Shown: positions 1 to 8,493, numbered from the stretch's first letter. The stretch is DNA of 18,827 nucleotides from UBA8522 sp049287565 (GCA_049287565.1 JBAQGA010000061.1:1-18827), one strand, 5' to 3'. Notes: generated by a model not told the origin, from the letters alone. Numbers and translations are program-made.

Positions 1-1701
1 GTCGGCAACCACCGCGACGCCTGGGTATATGGTGGGCACGACCCGTCGAGCGGAACGGCCTGCCTGATGGAATTGGCCAGAGCGCTCGGCGAGGCCAAGC
101 GGGCCGGGTTCAAGCCGCGAAAGACGATTATCCTGGCCAGTTGGGACGCCGAGGAGTTCACCCTGACCGGTTCAACCGAATGGGGAGAAGACAACAAAGA
201 CTGGTTGAGAGAAAATTTGATCGCCTACCTCAACGTCGACAGCTCCGCCTCGGGCCGGAATTTCAGCGTCCAGGGAGTCCCCAGCCTGATTCCCCTCATT
301 CACCAGGCTTTGAAGGAAGTCGAAGACCCCGTCGAGAAAAGGCCGGTCTTTGAGGTCTGGAAAGCAGGAATCATCAACGATGAGGGAAAAAAAGAAGAGG
401 GCCGGGTCGAGCCGATCGGCAGCGGCAGCGACCATGCCGTCTTCCTCCAGCATATCGGCGCACCGGCGCTGGACATGTCATTTGCCGGCGATTACGGAGT
501 CTATCACTCCGTTTATGACAATTACTACTGGATGACTCACTTCGGTGATCCGGGCATGTATTACACTGCGGCTTTGGCCAAGATCTGGGCACACCTGGTC
601 ATCGACCTGGCCTGTCGGCCTCTTCTGCCGCTCGATTGGGAAGGATATTCCCGGGAGATGCAAGGATACCTGGCCGCCTGGGCGGAAAAACATGACCCGG
701 AAAAAAAGAAATGCGCAAAGCTCCTCGCCCTCCTCCAGAAAATGGAAATGACGGCGGCACGCCTTCATCCTTATCTCTTCGATTCAGATAGAGCAGCAAC
801 CCTGAACCCAGATGTCCGGCGCAGCGTCAACAGGCGGTTCATCGGGCTGGAGAGAGAGTTCACCGACCCGGAAGGAATCCCTCGCCGCCCCTGGTACAAA
901 CACCTCGTCTTCGGCGCCCGGTTTACCTATGATGTCCTCCTTCTTCCGGCGCTGACAGAGGCTTCCGAGGCGGCGGACGAAAAGGGCATAACGACGGCTA
1001 TCGGGAACTTGGAGAAATCCACGGCCTCGGCCATCTCCCGGCTCGGACAAATTACGGCGCTCCTAGAAAAGGGAAAGTCCGGGAAAAAAGCGCGAGAGGA
1101 TCTAGCCGGACGGGGCGTCGAGTTCAACGAAAAGACTTTCTTCGACCACGTCAGGAGAGGCGATACCGAGATCGTCAGGCTTTTCCTGGCGGCCGGAATG
1201 TCTCCTGATATCCAAGACCATGGATTCACCCCGCTACCCGAAGCGGCGAGAAGAGGCTATGAAGAAATTGCCTCCGCCTTGATCGATGCCGGCGTCGAGG
1301 TCAACTCCGCAGACCCATATGGAGTGACGGCGCTGATGTTCAGTCTTATCTCCGGTTCAACTCAGACGGCCCGACAACTCGTCGAGGCAGGCGCAGAGGT
1401 CAATTCCCGGGATGTCGATGGCCGGACAGCGCTCGTCGAGGCCCTGACAACGGAAAACGACATTCCTCCCGAGTTGATCGCCTCGCTCATCGAGCGAGGA
1501 GCGGACGTCAATGTCCGGATCGAGAACGGTCTGACGCCGTTGATGATCGCCGCTTCGGGAAGCCCCCGCCTGGTGCGAATGCTCGTCGAGGCGGGAGCGG
1601 ATGTCAACGCCAAGGACGACCGCGGGGTGAGCGTCCTCAGGATGGCCATAGACAGTCCCGAGAACGTCAGGATACTCGAAGGCGCTGGAGCGAAGCTGTA
1701 A
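1..1701 (+). CDS. M28 family (glutamate carboxypeptidase II-like) metallopeptidase fused to ankyrin repeats, 5' truncated
   Basis: The reading frame is open from the first base of the window, so the N-terminus lies outside; 566 residues are visible. The start matches the M28B catalytic core. GNHRDAW gives the first zinc ligand His4, DPSSG gives the bridging Asp14, WDAEEF gives catalytic Glu51 and ligand Glu52, YLNVDSS gives Asp80, and YHSVYDN gives His169. All five metal ligands and the general base are therefore present. A helical region at about 190-345 fits the transferrin-receptor-like dimerisation domain of this family. From about residue 372 to the end there are ankyrin repeats with typical GADVNAKDD and GLTPLMIAA signatures. 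Family members release C-terminal acidic residues from small peptides, usually outside the cytoplasm. The ankyrin tail is not part of classical glutamate carboxypeptidase II and may bind a partner. The next gene begins 2 bases after the stop, which implies co-transcription. The family call is firm; substrate and location are inferred. Confidence 0.93.
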   Translation, partial: VGNHRDAWVYGGHDPSSGTACLMELARALGEAKRAGFKPRKTIILASWDAEEFTLTGSTEWGEDNKDWLRENLIAYLNVDSSASGRNFSVQGVPSLIPLIHQALKEVEDPVEKRPVFEVWKAGIINDEGKKEEGRVEPIGSGSDHAVFLQHIGAPALDMSFAGDYGVYHSVYDNYYWMTHFGDPGMYYTAALAKIWAHLVIDLACRPLLPLDWEGYSREMQGYLAAWAEKHDPEKKKCAKLLALLQKMEMTAARLHPYLFDSDRAATLNPDVRRSVNRRFIGLEREFTDPEGIPRRPWYKHLVFGARFTYDVLLLPALTEASEAADEKGITTAIGNLEKSTASAISRLGQITALLEKGKSGKKAREDLAGRGVEFNEKTFFDHVRRGDTEIVRLFLAAGMSPDIQDHGFTPLPEAARRGYEEIASALIDAGVEVNSADPYGVTALMFSLISGSTQTARQLVEAGAEVNSRDVDGRTALVEALTTENDIPPELIASLIERGADVNVRIENGLTPLMIAASGSPRLVRMLVEAGADVNAKDDRGVSVLRMAIDSPENVRILEGAGAKL

Positions 1702-1703
1702 CC

Positions 1704-2777
1704 ATGAAAACAATGAGAAAGCCGGCGATGAACGGGAACAACCTCTGGAGCCGGCGGGAATTCATCAAGGGGATGGGCGCCGTCGGCCTGCTCTCCGTCT
1801 GCCCGGCATGGCCGAGGACGGAAGGCGAACGGTCCGTCCCAGCCGCCTTAATATCCGGCGATATTTATTCAAGGCACGACACGGGCGAATTCGCCTACGA
1901 GAACGCCGGGCGTCTCCAGGCGATCCTGGAAGGTCTCGAAGAGAATAGCCTGTTGCCGCGGCTGAAGCGGATGGGGCCCCGGCTGGCAAGCACGGACTGG
2001 GTGGAGACCGTCCATGACCCGGAATACATCGAGATCGTAAAAAAGGACGTGGCCGGCGGGGCGCGGGAGCTCTCGACCGGCCATACCCTCATCAGCCGCG
2101 ACTCTTTCGATGTCGCCCTCTGGGCCGTGGGAGGAGTCCTGGCCGGATGCGACGAGGTCATCGAGGGGAGGTCGCGGCGCGTCTTCTGCGCCGTCCGGCC
2201 GCCCGGCCACCATGCCTCGGCCAACCGCGGCATGGGGTTCTGCATCTTCAACAACGCGGCCGTCGCGGCCAGATACGTCAAGAAAAGATACGGGCTGGGG
2301 AGGGTGTTGATCATCGATTGGGACGTTCACCACGGCAACGGGACCCAGGACATTTTTTATCGGGACGGAAGCGTCTTCTACTTCAGTACCCATCAGTGGC
2401 CCTGGTACCCATGGACGGGAGCGGCCGACGAGATCGGCGAGGGCGACGGACAAGGGACGACGCTCAACGTCCCCCTGCCCGCGGGCTCGGGTGACCGGGA
2501 ACTGATCGAAGCCTTTAACGGGAAGCTACGGCCGGCGATGGACCGCTTCCGTCCCGAATTCGTCCTGATCTCGGCGGGGTTCGATTCGCGGACGGGAGAT
2601 CCCCTCGGCCGTTTCCGGGTGACGGACGGCGGATTCAGGACACTCACTGAGATCGTCATGGCCATCGCCCGCGATCACGCCGCCGGCCGCCTGGTCTCGA
2701 TTCTGGAGGGAGGATACAATCTCAAGGGCCTGTCGAGCGCCGTCTCGGCTCATCTCCGGGCGCTGCTCGAGCCTTGA
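1704..2777 (+). CDS. Tat-exported histone deacetylase family (class II-like) amidohydrolase
   Basis: This is a 357-residue arginase/deacetylase-fold enzyme of the histone deacetylase, AcuC and acetylpolyamine amidohydrolase superfamily. Family members hydrolyse N-acetyl or N-acyl amides using zinc. Visible catalytic elements are RPPGHHA (His169-His170 dyad), DWDVHHGNG (zinc ligands Asp207 and His209), SAGFDSR (third ligand Asp294) and LEGGYN (Tyr338, oxyanion stabilisation), so it looks fully active. The N-terminus has a twin-arginine motif, SRREFIKG (Arg17-Arg18), followed by a moderately hydrophobic stretch to about residue 37 ending before charged sequence. This predicts folded export by the Tat pathway and therefore an extracytoplasmic deacetylase, unusual for a family mostly known inside the cell. 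The start at 1704 lies 2 bases after the upstream stop, with GGAG about 13 bases ahead. In-frame ATGs at 1713 and 1728 would still keep the RR motif. An extracytoplasmic small-molecule amide is a likelier substrate than a protein, but this is inference. Confidence 0.93.
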   Translation: MKTMRKPAMNGNNLWSRREFIKGMGAVGLLSVCPAWPRTEGERSVPAALISGDIYSRHDTGEFAYENAGRLQAILEGLEENSLLPRLKRMGPRLASTDWVETVHDPEYIEIVKKDVAGGARELSTGHTLISRDSFDVALWAVGGVLAGCDEVIEGRSRRVFCAVRPPGHHASANRGMGFCIFNNAAVAARYVKKRYGLGRVLIIDWDVHHGNGTQDIFYRDGSVFYFSTHQWPWYPWTGAADEIGEGDGQGTTLNVPLPAGSGDRELIEAFNGKLRPAMDRFRPEFVLISAGFDSRTGDPLGRFRVTDGGFRTLTEIVMAIARDHAAGRLVSILEGGYNLKGLSSAVSAHLRALLEP

Positions 2778-2813
2778 ACCCTGAGCGCTTCAAGTCAGGC
2801 GAGGAGAAAAAGG

Positions 2814-3977
2814 ATGGAAAGAAAAATGCATTTCTCAAAGACATGGCTCGCGCTTATTCTTTTGTTCAGCATCCTGTCGGTTTTCAGCGGAGCCGATGGG
2901 ATACCGGCAAAACAGCAGCCGGCCCCGGTCCTCAAAGAGATCCAGGTGCCCGTCATCCACGTCAAGGGGAGTCACTACGAGGTCGGATACCAGATCGGGA
3001 CGCAACTCAAGAATAACCTGCTCCAGGAAGTGGCGGAGATGAAAGCGGACCCGGACTGGAAGAAGGTCCGAGCCGAAGCGGAATTGTTCCTGGCCTATTC
3101 CAGGAAATATCTTCCGGAATATGTCGCCGAAGCGCAGGGGGCGGCGGACGCGGCCGGCCTGGGACTCGAGGACCTCTTCCCCAGCCTGTGCGAGGAATTG
3201 TGGGATGAGAATTATCGGTTCACCAAGGGCTGCAGCGACCTCATCGCCTCCAACGACGTAACCGCCGACGGGTCGGTCCTGGCCGCCCACAACAATGACA
3301 CGTCACCCTCCACCCAGGAGCTGGTCACCATCATCCATTATCAGGTAAACGGAGAGCCGGAGATCGTTGCCGTCGGCTACGGCGGACTGGGGATCAGCGT
3401 GGGTTATAACTCGGCCGGGATCAGCCTGACCGGAAACCAGGTCGACTCCAATGATATGAGGATCGGAGTGCCCCGGCTGCTCCTGGTCCGCAAGATCCTG
3501 GCCGCCCGGACGATCGGCCAGGCCATCGACGCCGCGATTCTCAAGGAGCGGGCTTCCAACTACAACCAGGTGATCACCGATCGAAACGGCGAGATCTACA
3601 GCATCGAGGGCTCGGCCACAGACTACGCGCCCCTTTATTCCACGGAGGGCTACCTCGTTCACACCAACCACTATCTGGCGCCCTGGATGAGGAAGTTCGA
3701 GTTCGACCCCCACGGCATCACCAGCTCGATCGTCCGCTACAACCGCGGGGTCAGGCTGCTCAAGAACAACCAGGGCCGGATCAGCGTCGACCTGCTGAAA
3801 CAGTTCTTATCCGACCATGTCAATCACCCCGGCTCGATCTGCCGGCACGGGACGTATGTCAAGACGACCTTCTCGGTGATCATCAACCTGACCAGCGGAA
3901 CGATGCTCCTGGCCAGGGGCAATCCCTGTGAAGTGAAATACAACGAATATAAGCTCTTCACCCGGAAAGAGAGTTAA
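2814..3977 (+). CDS. Secreted C45 / acyl-CoA:6-APA acyltransferase-like Ntn hydrolase
   Basis: The 387-residue protein begins with a signal peptide (basic MERK, hydrophobic residues about 10-25). The mature part resembles peptidase family C45, which includes fungal isopenicillin N acyltransferase and bacterial N-acyl amide hydrolases. The expected autocleavage pair is Gly139-Cys140 in TKGCSDLI. It is followed by GSVLAAHNND, which fits the conserved strand and Asn/Asp region after the nucleophile. VHTNHYL, further along, is another typical family segment. Processing before Cys140 would give alpha and beta chains with an N-terminal cysteine nucleophile that cleaves or transfers an acyl group on an amide. 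A GAGGAG ribosome site ends 7 bases before the ATG and supports this start; an alternative ATG at 2826 lacks such a site. It sits 36 bases after the deacetylase gene and 14 bases before the M20 gene, within an apparent operon of amide-cleaving enzymes. The substrate cannot be read from sequence. Confidence 0.87.
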   Translation: MERKMHFSKTWLALILLFSILSVFSGADGIPAKQQPAPVLKEIQVPVIHVKGSHYEVGYQIGTQLKNNLLQEVAEMKADPDWKKVRAEAELFLAYSRKYLPEYVAEAQGAADAAGLGLEDLFPSLCEELWDENYRFTKGCSDLIASNDVTADGSVLAAHNNDTSPSTQELVTIIHYQVNGEPEIVAVGYGGLGISVGYNSAGISLTGNQVDSNDMRIGVPRLLLVRKILAARTIGQAIDAAILKERASNYNQVITDRNGEIYSIEGSATDYAPLYSTEGYLVHTNHYLAPWMRKFEFDPHGITSSIVRYNRGVRLLKNNQGRISVDLLKQFLSDHVNHPGSICRHGTYVKTTFSVIINLTSGTMLLARGNPCEVKYNEYKLFTRKES

Positions 3978-3991
3978 GGGGAAAGGCGGCC

Positions 3992-5167
3992 ATGGAGAGC
4001 GCGGAAAAAATCACCAGGCTTCTGATCCACTTGATCAAAGCCCGCAGTTACCCGGGTATTCCCAAACAAGAGGCGGCCGTGGTCGCCGAGCTGAAATCTT
4101 TCCTGGAAGACCATCACATCCGGACAACGGTCGCCGAGGTCAAGGACGGGAGGCCGAACCTCCTGGCCACGGTCGACAGCGGACGTCCGGGACGGCATCT
4201 CCTGCTCTGCGGTCATACCGACACCGTCCCGCCGAACGCCGGGAGCCCGGTCGACCTCTTCGCGGCTGTGGAAAAAGAGGGCAGGCTCTACGGCCGCGGC
4301 ACCGCCGACATGAAAGGCGCTCTGGCGGCAATGGCCGGGGCTCTGGACGCTCTGGAGAAAGGCGGCTCTCTCTCTGCGGGCAAGGTGACGCTGGCCGCGG
4401 TCATCGATGAAGAGATGGAAAGCCTAGGCGCCGAAGCCCTCATCCGGTCCGGCTTCCGGGCCGACGCCGCCATCGTCGGCGAACCGACGGAAAACCGCAT
4501 CGCCATCGGCCACAAAGGACTCGAATGGCTGGCCGTCGAATTTTTCGGCAGGGCCGCCCACGGCAGCACGCCGGAGGCGGGGATCAACGCCATTTCGGCG
4601 GCCGCCGATTTCATCCGCCTGGTGGAAGGGGAGCTCGTGCCCGCCTTCGAGAAGCGCCGCGACCCCGTGATCGGGCTTCCGGTTATCAACATGGGGACGA
4701 TCTCGGGCGGAGATCAGCCGAGCACCGTGGCCGCCCACTGCACGGTCAAGCTCGACCGCCGCTGGGTGATGACGGAGACGATCGAGCAGGTTTTTGCCGA
4801 CCTCGAGGAGCTGCTCGCCAAGGTCAGAAAAAGGCGGCCCGGGCTGACGACCCGGATTTCCCGCGTCCCCGGCGGAATGGCCACGATGATCCATGGACCC
4901 TTGACGATTGATCGGGAGCATGCCCTCGTCAAGGCCTCTCAGAAGGCCTTCGCCGACATGGGGCTGCGGGCCGGCGGTTTGACGGTCTTTCCCGCCTGGA
5001 CCGACGGCGCGCTGCTGGCCCGAGAAGCGAACATCCCGACGATCATCTGGGGACCCGGAGAGCTCAGCCATGCCCACTCGCCGGAAGAAAATATCCGGCT
5101 GACCGATGTTCATCTGGCGGCCGCGCTCTATACGGAGGTCGCTCTGAATTACACAGGGTCGCGATGA
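3992..5167 (+). CDS. M20 family metallopeptidase / deacylase (ArgE/DapE/CPG2-like)
   Basis: This 391-residue protein has no signal peptide, so it is probably cytoplasmic. The two-zinc active site of the M20 family is complete: GHTDTVP (His75, with Asp77 downstream), GRGTADMKG (bridging Asp106), VIDEEME (general base Glu140 and ligand Glu141), VGEPTE (Glu164) and SHAHSPEE (His362). The middle part, from about GHKGLEWL with AAHGSTPEAG (His190), is the lid or dimerisation domain. Family members remove acyl groups from amino acids or cleave dipeptides, and this sequence does not distinguish ArgE-, DapE- and CPG2-type activity. A GGGGAAAGG ribosome site lies just after the previous stop. The stop codon overlaps the start of the transporter gene as ATGA, so the two are probably translationally coupled. 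A natural reading is that the transporter moves the substrate or product of this enzyme, although no specific compound can be named. Confidence 0.94.
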   Translation: MESAEKITRLLIHLIKARSYPGIPKQEAAVVAELKSFLEDHHIRTTVAEVKDGRPNLLATVDSGRPGRHLLLCGHTDTVPPNAGSPVDLFAAVEKEGRLYGRGTADMKGALAAMAGALDALEKGGSLSAGKVTLAAVIDEEMESLGAEALIRSGFRADAAIVGEPTENRIAIGHKGLEWLAVEFFGRAAHGSTPEAGINAISAAADFIRLVEGELVPAFEKRRDPVIGLPVINMGTISGGDQPSTVAAHCTVKLDRRWVMTETIEQVFADLEELLAKVRKRRPGLTTRISRVPGGMATMIHGPLTIDREHALVKASQKAFADMGLRAGGLTVFPAWTDGALLAREANIPTIIWGPGELSHAHSPEENIRLTDVHLAAALYTEVALNYTGSR

Positions 5168-6543
5168 AGAGCCGCGTTCCCCACACATACGTGCTCCTTT
5201 TCGGCTTGATGCTCCTGGCCGCCATCAGCACTTGGATCATTCCCGCCGGTTCCTACGACCGGGTCAGCGAGCACGGACGCGAGCTCATCGACCCTGATTC
5301 TTTCCACCCGGTCGAAGGAAGACCGGCGGGCATCCCGAGCCTGCTGATGGCTTTCCCCAGGGCTCTGGCGGAAGTGACGGACATCATTTTCTACATCTTC
5401 ATCATCGGCGGAGCCTTCGGCGTTCTGAACCGGACCGGGGCCATCCAAGCAGGGATCCATTCCCTGGTCCGCCGAATGGGCGGAAGAAGGGCTATGCTCC
5501 TGGTCGTTCTGACTCTCGTCTTCGCCTTCGGAGGCGGGAGCATCGGGATCGCCGAGGAAACGCTGGTTTTCCTGCCGGCCCTGCTCCTTCTGGCCAGGTC
5601 TCTGGGATACGACTCGCTCGTCGCCGGCGGGATCGCCCTGGTCGGGGCGAACGCCGGATTCGCCTCAGCCTTCATGAACCCGTTCACCGTAGGAGTGGCC
5701 CAGGGGATCGTCGGCTTGCCTCTCTTCAGCGGTCTGGAATTCCGTCTGGTCCTCTGGGCGATCATGACCACGGTCACGATCCTCTTCCTGGCCCGCTATG
5801 CCGCCCGGGTCAGAGCCAAGCCGGAGACAAGCCTGATGTATGAGTTCGACCGGCAGCGGACGCCGGTCGAGGCGGCGGGGGATGAGGAAAAGTTCACGGG
5901 CCGGCACAGTGCCGTTCTCCTGGTTGCGCTTCTGGCTCTTGTGCTCTTGGCCGTCGGGGCCCTCCGCTGGCACTGGGGGATCCGCGAGCTCTCGGGGCTG
6001 TTTTTCGGACTGGCCGTGATTGCCGGCCCGGTCGGGAGACTGTCCGCGGACGAGACCGCCAGAAGCTTCATCAAGGGGGCGGCGGAATTGACTTACGCCG
6101 CCCTGGTCGTCGGTCTGGCCCGGAGCATCCTGGTCATCCTCCGAGATGCCCAGGTCATGGATACCCTGACGCATGCCCTGGCGGCGACGGTCCGGCACTG
6201 GCCGTCGTCGGTCAGCGCCGCCGGGATCTATATCGTCCAGAACGTTCTCAACTTTTTTGTCCCCTCGGGCTCGGGCCAAGCCGCCGTCTCGATGCCGATC
6301 CTCGCCCCTCTCGGTGATCTCCTCGGGATCACCCGGCAGACCAACGTCCTGGCCTATCAACTGGGGAACGGCCTGACCAACATCTTTGTCCCCACCCAGG
6401 GCTACTTCATGGCCGCCCTGGGAATCCTTGGAATCCCCTGGTCAAAGTGGGCCCGCTGGCTTCTGCCCCTGCTTCTCATCTGGGTGGCCATCGGCTGTGG
6501 AGCCGTCCTCGTTGCCCAGGCCATCCACTGGGGCCCCTTTTGA
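5164..6543 (+). CDS. YfcC-family (DcuC-related) inner-membrane transporter
   Basis: This 459-residue protein is very hydrophobic, with roughly ten to twelve membrane segments in two halves separated by a charged loop near residues 215-247. It begins with a segment ending in WIIPAGSYDR, characteristic of the YfcC / C4-dicarboxylate anaerobic carrier-like family. The two pseudo-repeated loops expected for this fold are visible: GGGSIGIAEE with MNPFTVGVAQ (residues 123-132 and 171-180) in the first half, and FFVPSGSGQA with FVPTQGYF (364-373 and 408-415) in the second. Family members are annotated as carriers of basic amino acids, peptides or dicarboxylates, and few have been tested. The gene overlaps the M20 stop by 4 bases, so it probably serves the same substrate chain. 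It is the last gene of the amidohydrolase cluster; no clear terminator follows in the 95 bases before the next gene. Confidence 0.9.
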   Translation: MKSRVPHTYVLLFGLMLLAAISTWIIPAGSYDRVSEHGRELIDPDSFHPVEGRPAGIPSLLMAFPRALAEVTDIIFYIFIIGGAFGVLNRTGAIQAGIHSLVRRMGGRRAMLLVVLTLVFAFGGGSIGIAEETLVFLPALLLLARSLGYDSLVAGGIALVGANAGFASAFMNPFTVGVAQGIVGLPLFSGLEFRLVLWAIMTTVTILFLARYAARVRAKPETSLMYEFDRQRTPVEAAGDEEKFTGRHSAVLLVALLALVLLAVGALRWHWGIRELSGLFFGLAVIAGPVGRLSADETARSFIKGAAELTYAALVVGLARSILVILRDAQVMDTLTHALAATVRHWPSSVSAAGIYIVQNVLNFFVPSGSGQAAVSMPILAPLGDLLGITRQTNVLAYQLGNGLTNIFVPTQGYFMAALGILGIPWSKWARWLLPLLLIWVAIGCGAVLVAQAIHWGPF

Positions 6544-6638
6544 GGAGTTGAATCCTTCTTTGCCCGCCTCTCCCTATGAGAAATGAGCTCTGGCCTATTC
6601 GTCTAAGAAAAAGGAAATCCTAAAAGGAAGGTGCCTGA

Positions 6639-6965
6639 ATGCGAAGCCGATTAGAAAAGATAGACGAGAGACTTCCCTTTCCCCTGCGGACTGTGCCGAC
6701 GGAGCTTGGGCCCGTCGCCGTCTATGAGATCCCCGATGATCAAAAGCCGGCCGTGATCAAATTGCTCTATCCGTTCCGGCCTCTGCCCGGACTTGAGGAC
6801 GTGATGGAAGATGTCCACGCGGGGAAGACCTTCAAGGTCAAGGACTTCGTGGTGACGAGGGAGGGAAGGATGAATGTCCTGGCCAGCCCTTACTATCTTG
6901 AACACGGGGGGACGGTCATCGACTGGATCCCTGTTTATGAGGATGAGGCCGATCCTGCGGTCTGA
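6639..6965 (+). CDS. Small conserved-looking protein of unknown function
   Basis: This encodes 108 residues that I do not recognise. The case for a real gene is a strong AGGAAGG ribosome site ending 7 bases before the ATG, codon use like its neighbours, and a protein that reads as a compact alpha/beta domain without low complexity. It has no signal peptide or membrane segment. Two charged blocks (residues 1-12 and the acidic C-terminus EDEADPAV) flank hydrophobic strands such as LGPVAVYEI and GTVIDWIPVY. It lies 95 bases downstream of the transporter gene on the same strand, so it could be transcribed with it, but the larger gap and separate ribosome site leave that open. No function is proposed. 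Confidence 0.6.
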   Translation: MRSRLEKIDERLPFPLRTVPTELGPVAVYEIPDDQKPAVIKLLYPFRPLPGLEDVMEDVHAGKTFKVKDFVVTREGRMNVLASPYYLEHGGTVIDWIPVYEDEADPAV

Positions 6966-6994
6966 TACCCGGGCAAGGTGACAGGCCTTTTTTT

Positions 6995-7159
6995 TCAACG
7001 GCGGGACATCTCTTCGTAACGCGCGTTGTAATAGAGCGCGTTCTCGACAGAGGTGTTCATGTCCAGGCACCGCTTGACTTCGCGACGAATATCATCCTTT
7101 TTATTCGCAAGCCCTGAAATCGCCCGGCGGCTCAGTGCTTCAGGATGAAAGCGGCGATA
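6995..7159 (-). pseudogene. Possible C-terminal remnant of a gene (weakly crotonase-like), no start codon
   Basis: On the minus strand, 54 codons are open between a TGA inside the hydrolase 3' end and a TGA at 6997-6995. The translation is protein-like, especially VKRCLDMNTSVENALYYNAR. There is no plausible initiator except an internal ATG that would give about 21 residues. The pattern of a basic helix, CLDM, and an ALxxxARYEEM helix weakly recalls the C-terminal helices of enoyl-CoA hydratase/isomerase proteins, but this is only a resemblance. It may be the tail of a gene that once followed the alpha/beta hydrolase and whose 5' part was deleted. Confidence 0.25.
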
Positions 7160-8493
7160 TCAGCAATGACATATTCGGCGACGCTGCCGTGCTGAAGAGA
7201 GTACTCGTTGGGCGTGGGAATTCCCTCGCCTTCGAAGAAGAGATGGTTGAGCTTGGGGTAAAGCTTGAATGCGACGTCGGCGCGCCCGTCCAGTGCTTTT
7301 TTCCAGTTCTCGAAATCCTCGGCCGTCACTTGGTAATCGCGGCTTCCCTGGAGGATAAGAATCGGTTTTTCGACCTGGAGAGCGACATCGGGCGAATAGT
7401 ACCCCCGGAGGTCGAGCCAATAGGCCGGGGGGGCGTTGATGATCTTCTCAGCCGAGCCGGCGTCCCTGTTCTCGAGGCTGTTGATCCGGGCAACGTCGCG
7501 CTTGATCTCGTCCAGTTGCTTCCTATCGTCCGCCGAGGTTTCCCCGTCGAGGTTCAGAAGATAGGTCATCTGCCGGAGGTAAGTTTCGGGGAGCGGCTTG
7601 GTCAATCCGGCCATGACGACAAATCCGGCGATATCGAGATCCCGTCCGGCCAGGGCGATCCGCGGGATGAGCATCCCGCCGAGGCTGTGACCGAGGATAA
7701 AGATCCTTTTCCGGTCGATCCCCGGGGTCTTCTGCAGAAGCCGGACCGCCGCCAGGGCATCATCGATGGTTTCTTCTTTGACGGTCAGGCCGGCGACTAG
7801 CTTCGCGTCGGCCACAAGCTTGATCCCGTAGATGAGCGTGCGCTTGTCGTAGCGGAGGACGGCGATGCCTCGAGTCGCCAGCCCCCAGGCGATGTCCCGG
7901 AAAGGCTTGTTCGGACCGATCGTTTCGTCCCGGTCGTTGGGACCGGAACCATGGACGAGGACGACCGCCGGAAACGGCTCCTCCCCTTTGGGCATGGCCA
8001 GGGTTCCAGGAAGTTTCCAATCCTGCATCCCGACCGACACATCTTTTTCCTCGAATTTTGAAGCGTCGGCATACTCCGGTGGCTCGTATTTGGCCGGCGG
8101 CAGCGAGGGAACGAATTGGAATCCCGCAATCTTCTTATTCTTGTCAAAGACAACCCGGGCATCGAGCGTCACCTTCTCGAACTCGCAGGTCACATAGGCC
8201 ACTTCATAACCGGCCAATTGGTCGCGGCGGGCAGCCGTCTGGCGCTTGAAAACACCGAGCTTATCCGGCACCTGCTTCCAGAACTCCTCGAGCTTGTCCG
8301 GCCCGGAGACCTTCATCATTGTCGCGTCAAAGTCCCTGGCCGCAGCCTCAAAATTTCCTTTGCTCAGGGAATCGAGGAAAGCCCGCGCTTTGACCACGAG
8401 CTCGTCTTCCGCCGCCTGCTCCGGCACTTGAGAATACAGTCCCGTTAAAAGCAGAAAAACGACCAAAATTGCCCATCCCGTTTGTCGTCTCAC
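7132..8493 (-). CDS. Secreted alpha/beta hydrolase with N-terminal DUF3887-like domain
   Basis: From the preferred start the protein has 453 residues. A signal peptide (MRRQTGW then a hydrophobic run to about residue 21) is followed by a small alpha+beta domain at about 33-129. That domain has the KGNFEAAARDFD pattern of DUF3887 domains often placed ahead of hydrolases. The alpha/beta hydrolase domain shows the oxyanion segment VHGSGPNDRDE (His181), nucleophile elbow GHSLGG (Ser270), acid GSRDYQ (Asp386) and catalytic His417 in KLNHLFF, so the triad is complete. Such enzymes are esterases, acyl hydrolases or dipeptidyl-peptidase-like. The GTG at 8493 is preferred because AAAGGAG lies 6 bases upstream and a signal peptide then begins at once. 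The longer ATG start at 8532 has no good ribosome site and would put 13 hydrophilic residues before the signal. The gene stands alone on the minus strand, convergent with region 1. Confidence 0.9.
   Translation of the reverse strand: MRRQTGWAILVVFLLLTGLYSQVPEQAAEDELVVKARAFLDSLSKGNFEAAARDFDATMMKVSGPDKLEEFWKQVPDKLGVFKRQTAARRDQLAGYEVAYVTCEFEKVTLDARVVFDKNKKIAGFQFVPSLPPAKYEPPEYADASKFEEKDVSVGMQDWKLPGTLAMPKGEEPFPAVVLVHGSGPNDRDETIGPNKPFRDIAWGLATRGIAVLRYDKRTLIYGIKLVADAKLVAGLTVKEETIDDALAAVRLLQKTPGIDRKRIFILGHSLGGMLIPRIALAGRDLDIAGFVVMAGLTKPLPETYLRQMTYLLNLDGETSADDRKQLDEIKRDVARINSLENRDAGSAEKIINAPPAYWLDLRGYYSPDVALQVEKPILILQGSRDYQVTAEDFENWKKALDGRADVAFKLYPKLNHLFFEGEGIPTPNEYSLQHGSVAEYVIADIAAFILKH

Noticed and set aside
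1791..1803. A possible lipobox (LLSVC, Cys33) in the signal region of the HDAC-family protein.
   Set aside because: The residue before Cys is Val rather than Gly, Ala or Ser, so lipid attachment is unlikely. A normal Tat signal explains the region.
6970..6995. A run of eight T bases after the small gene, looking like an intrinsic terminator.
   Set aside because: The preceding bases form only a 3-4 base-pair stem, too weak for a standard terminator hairpin.
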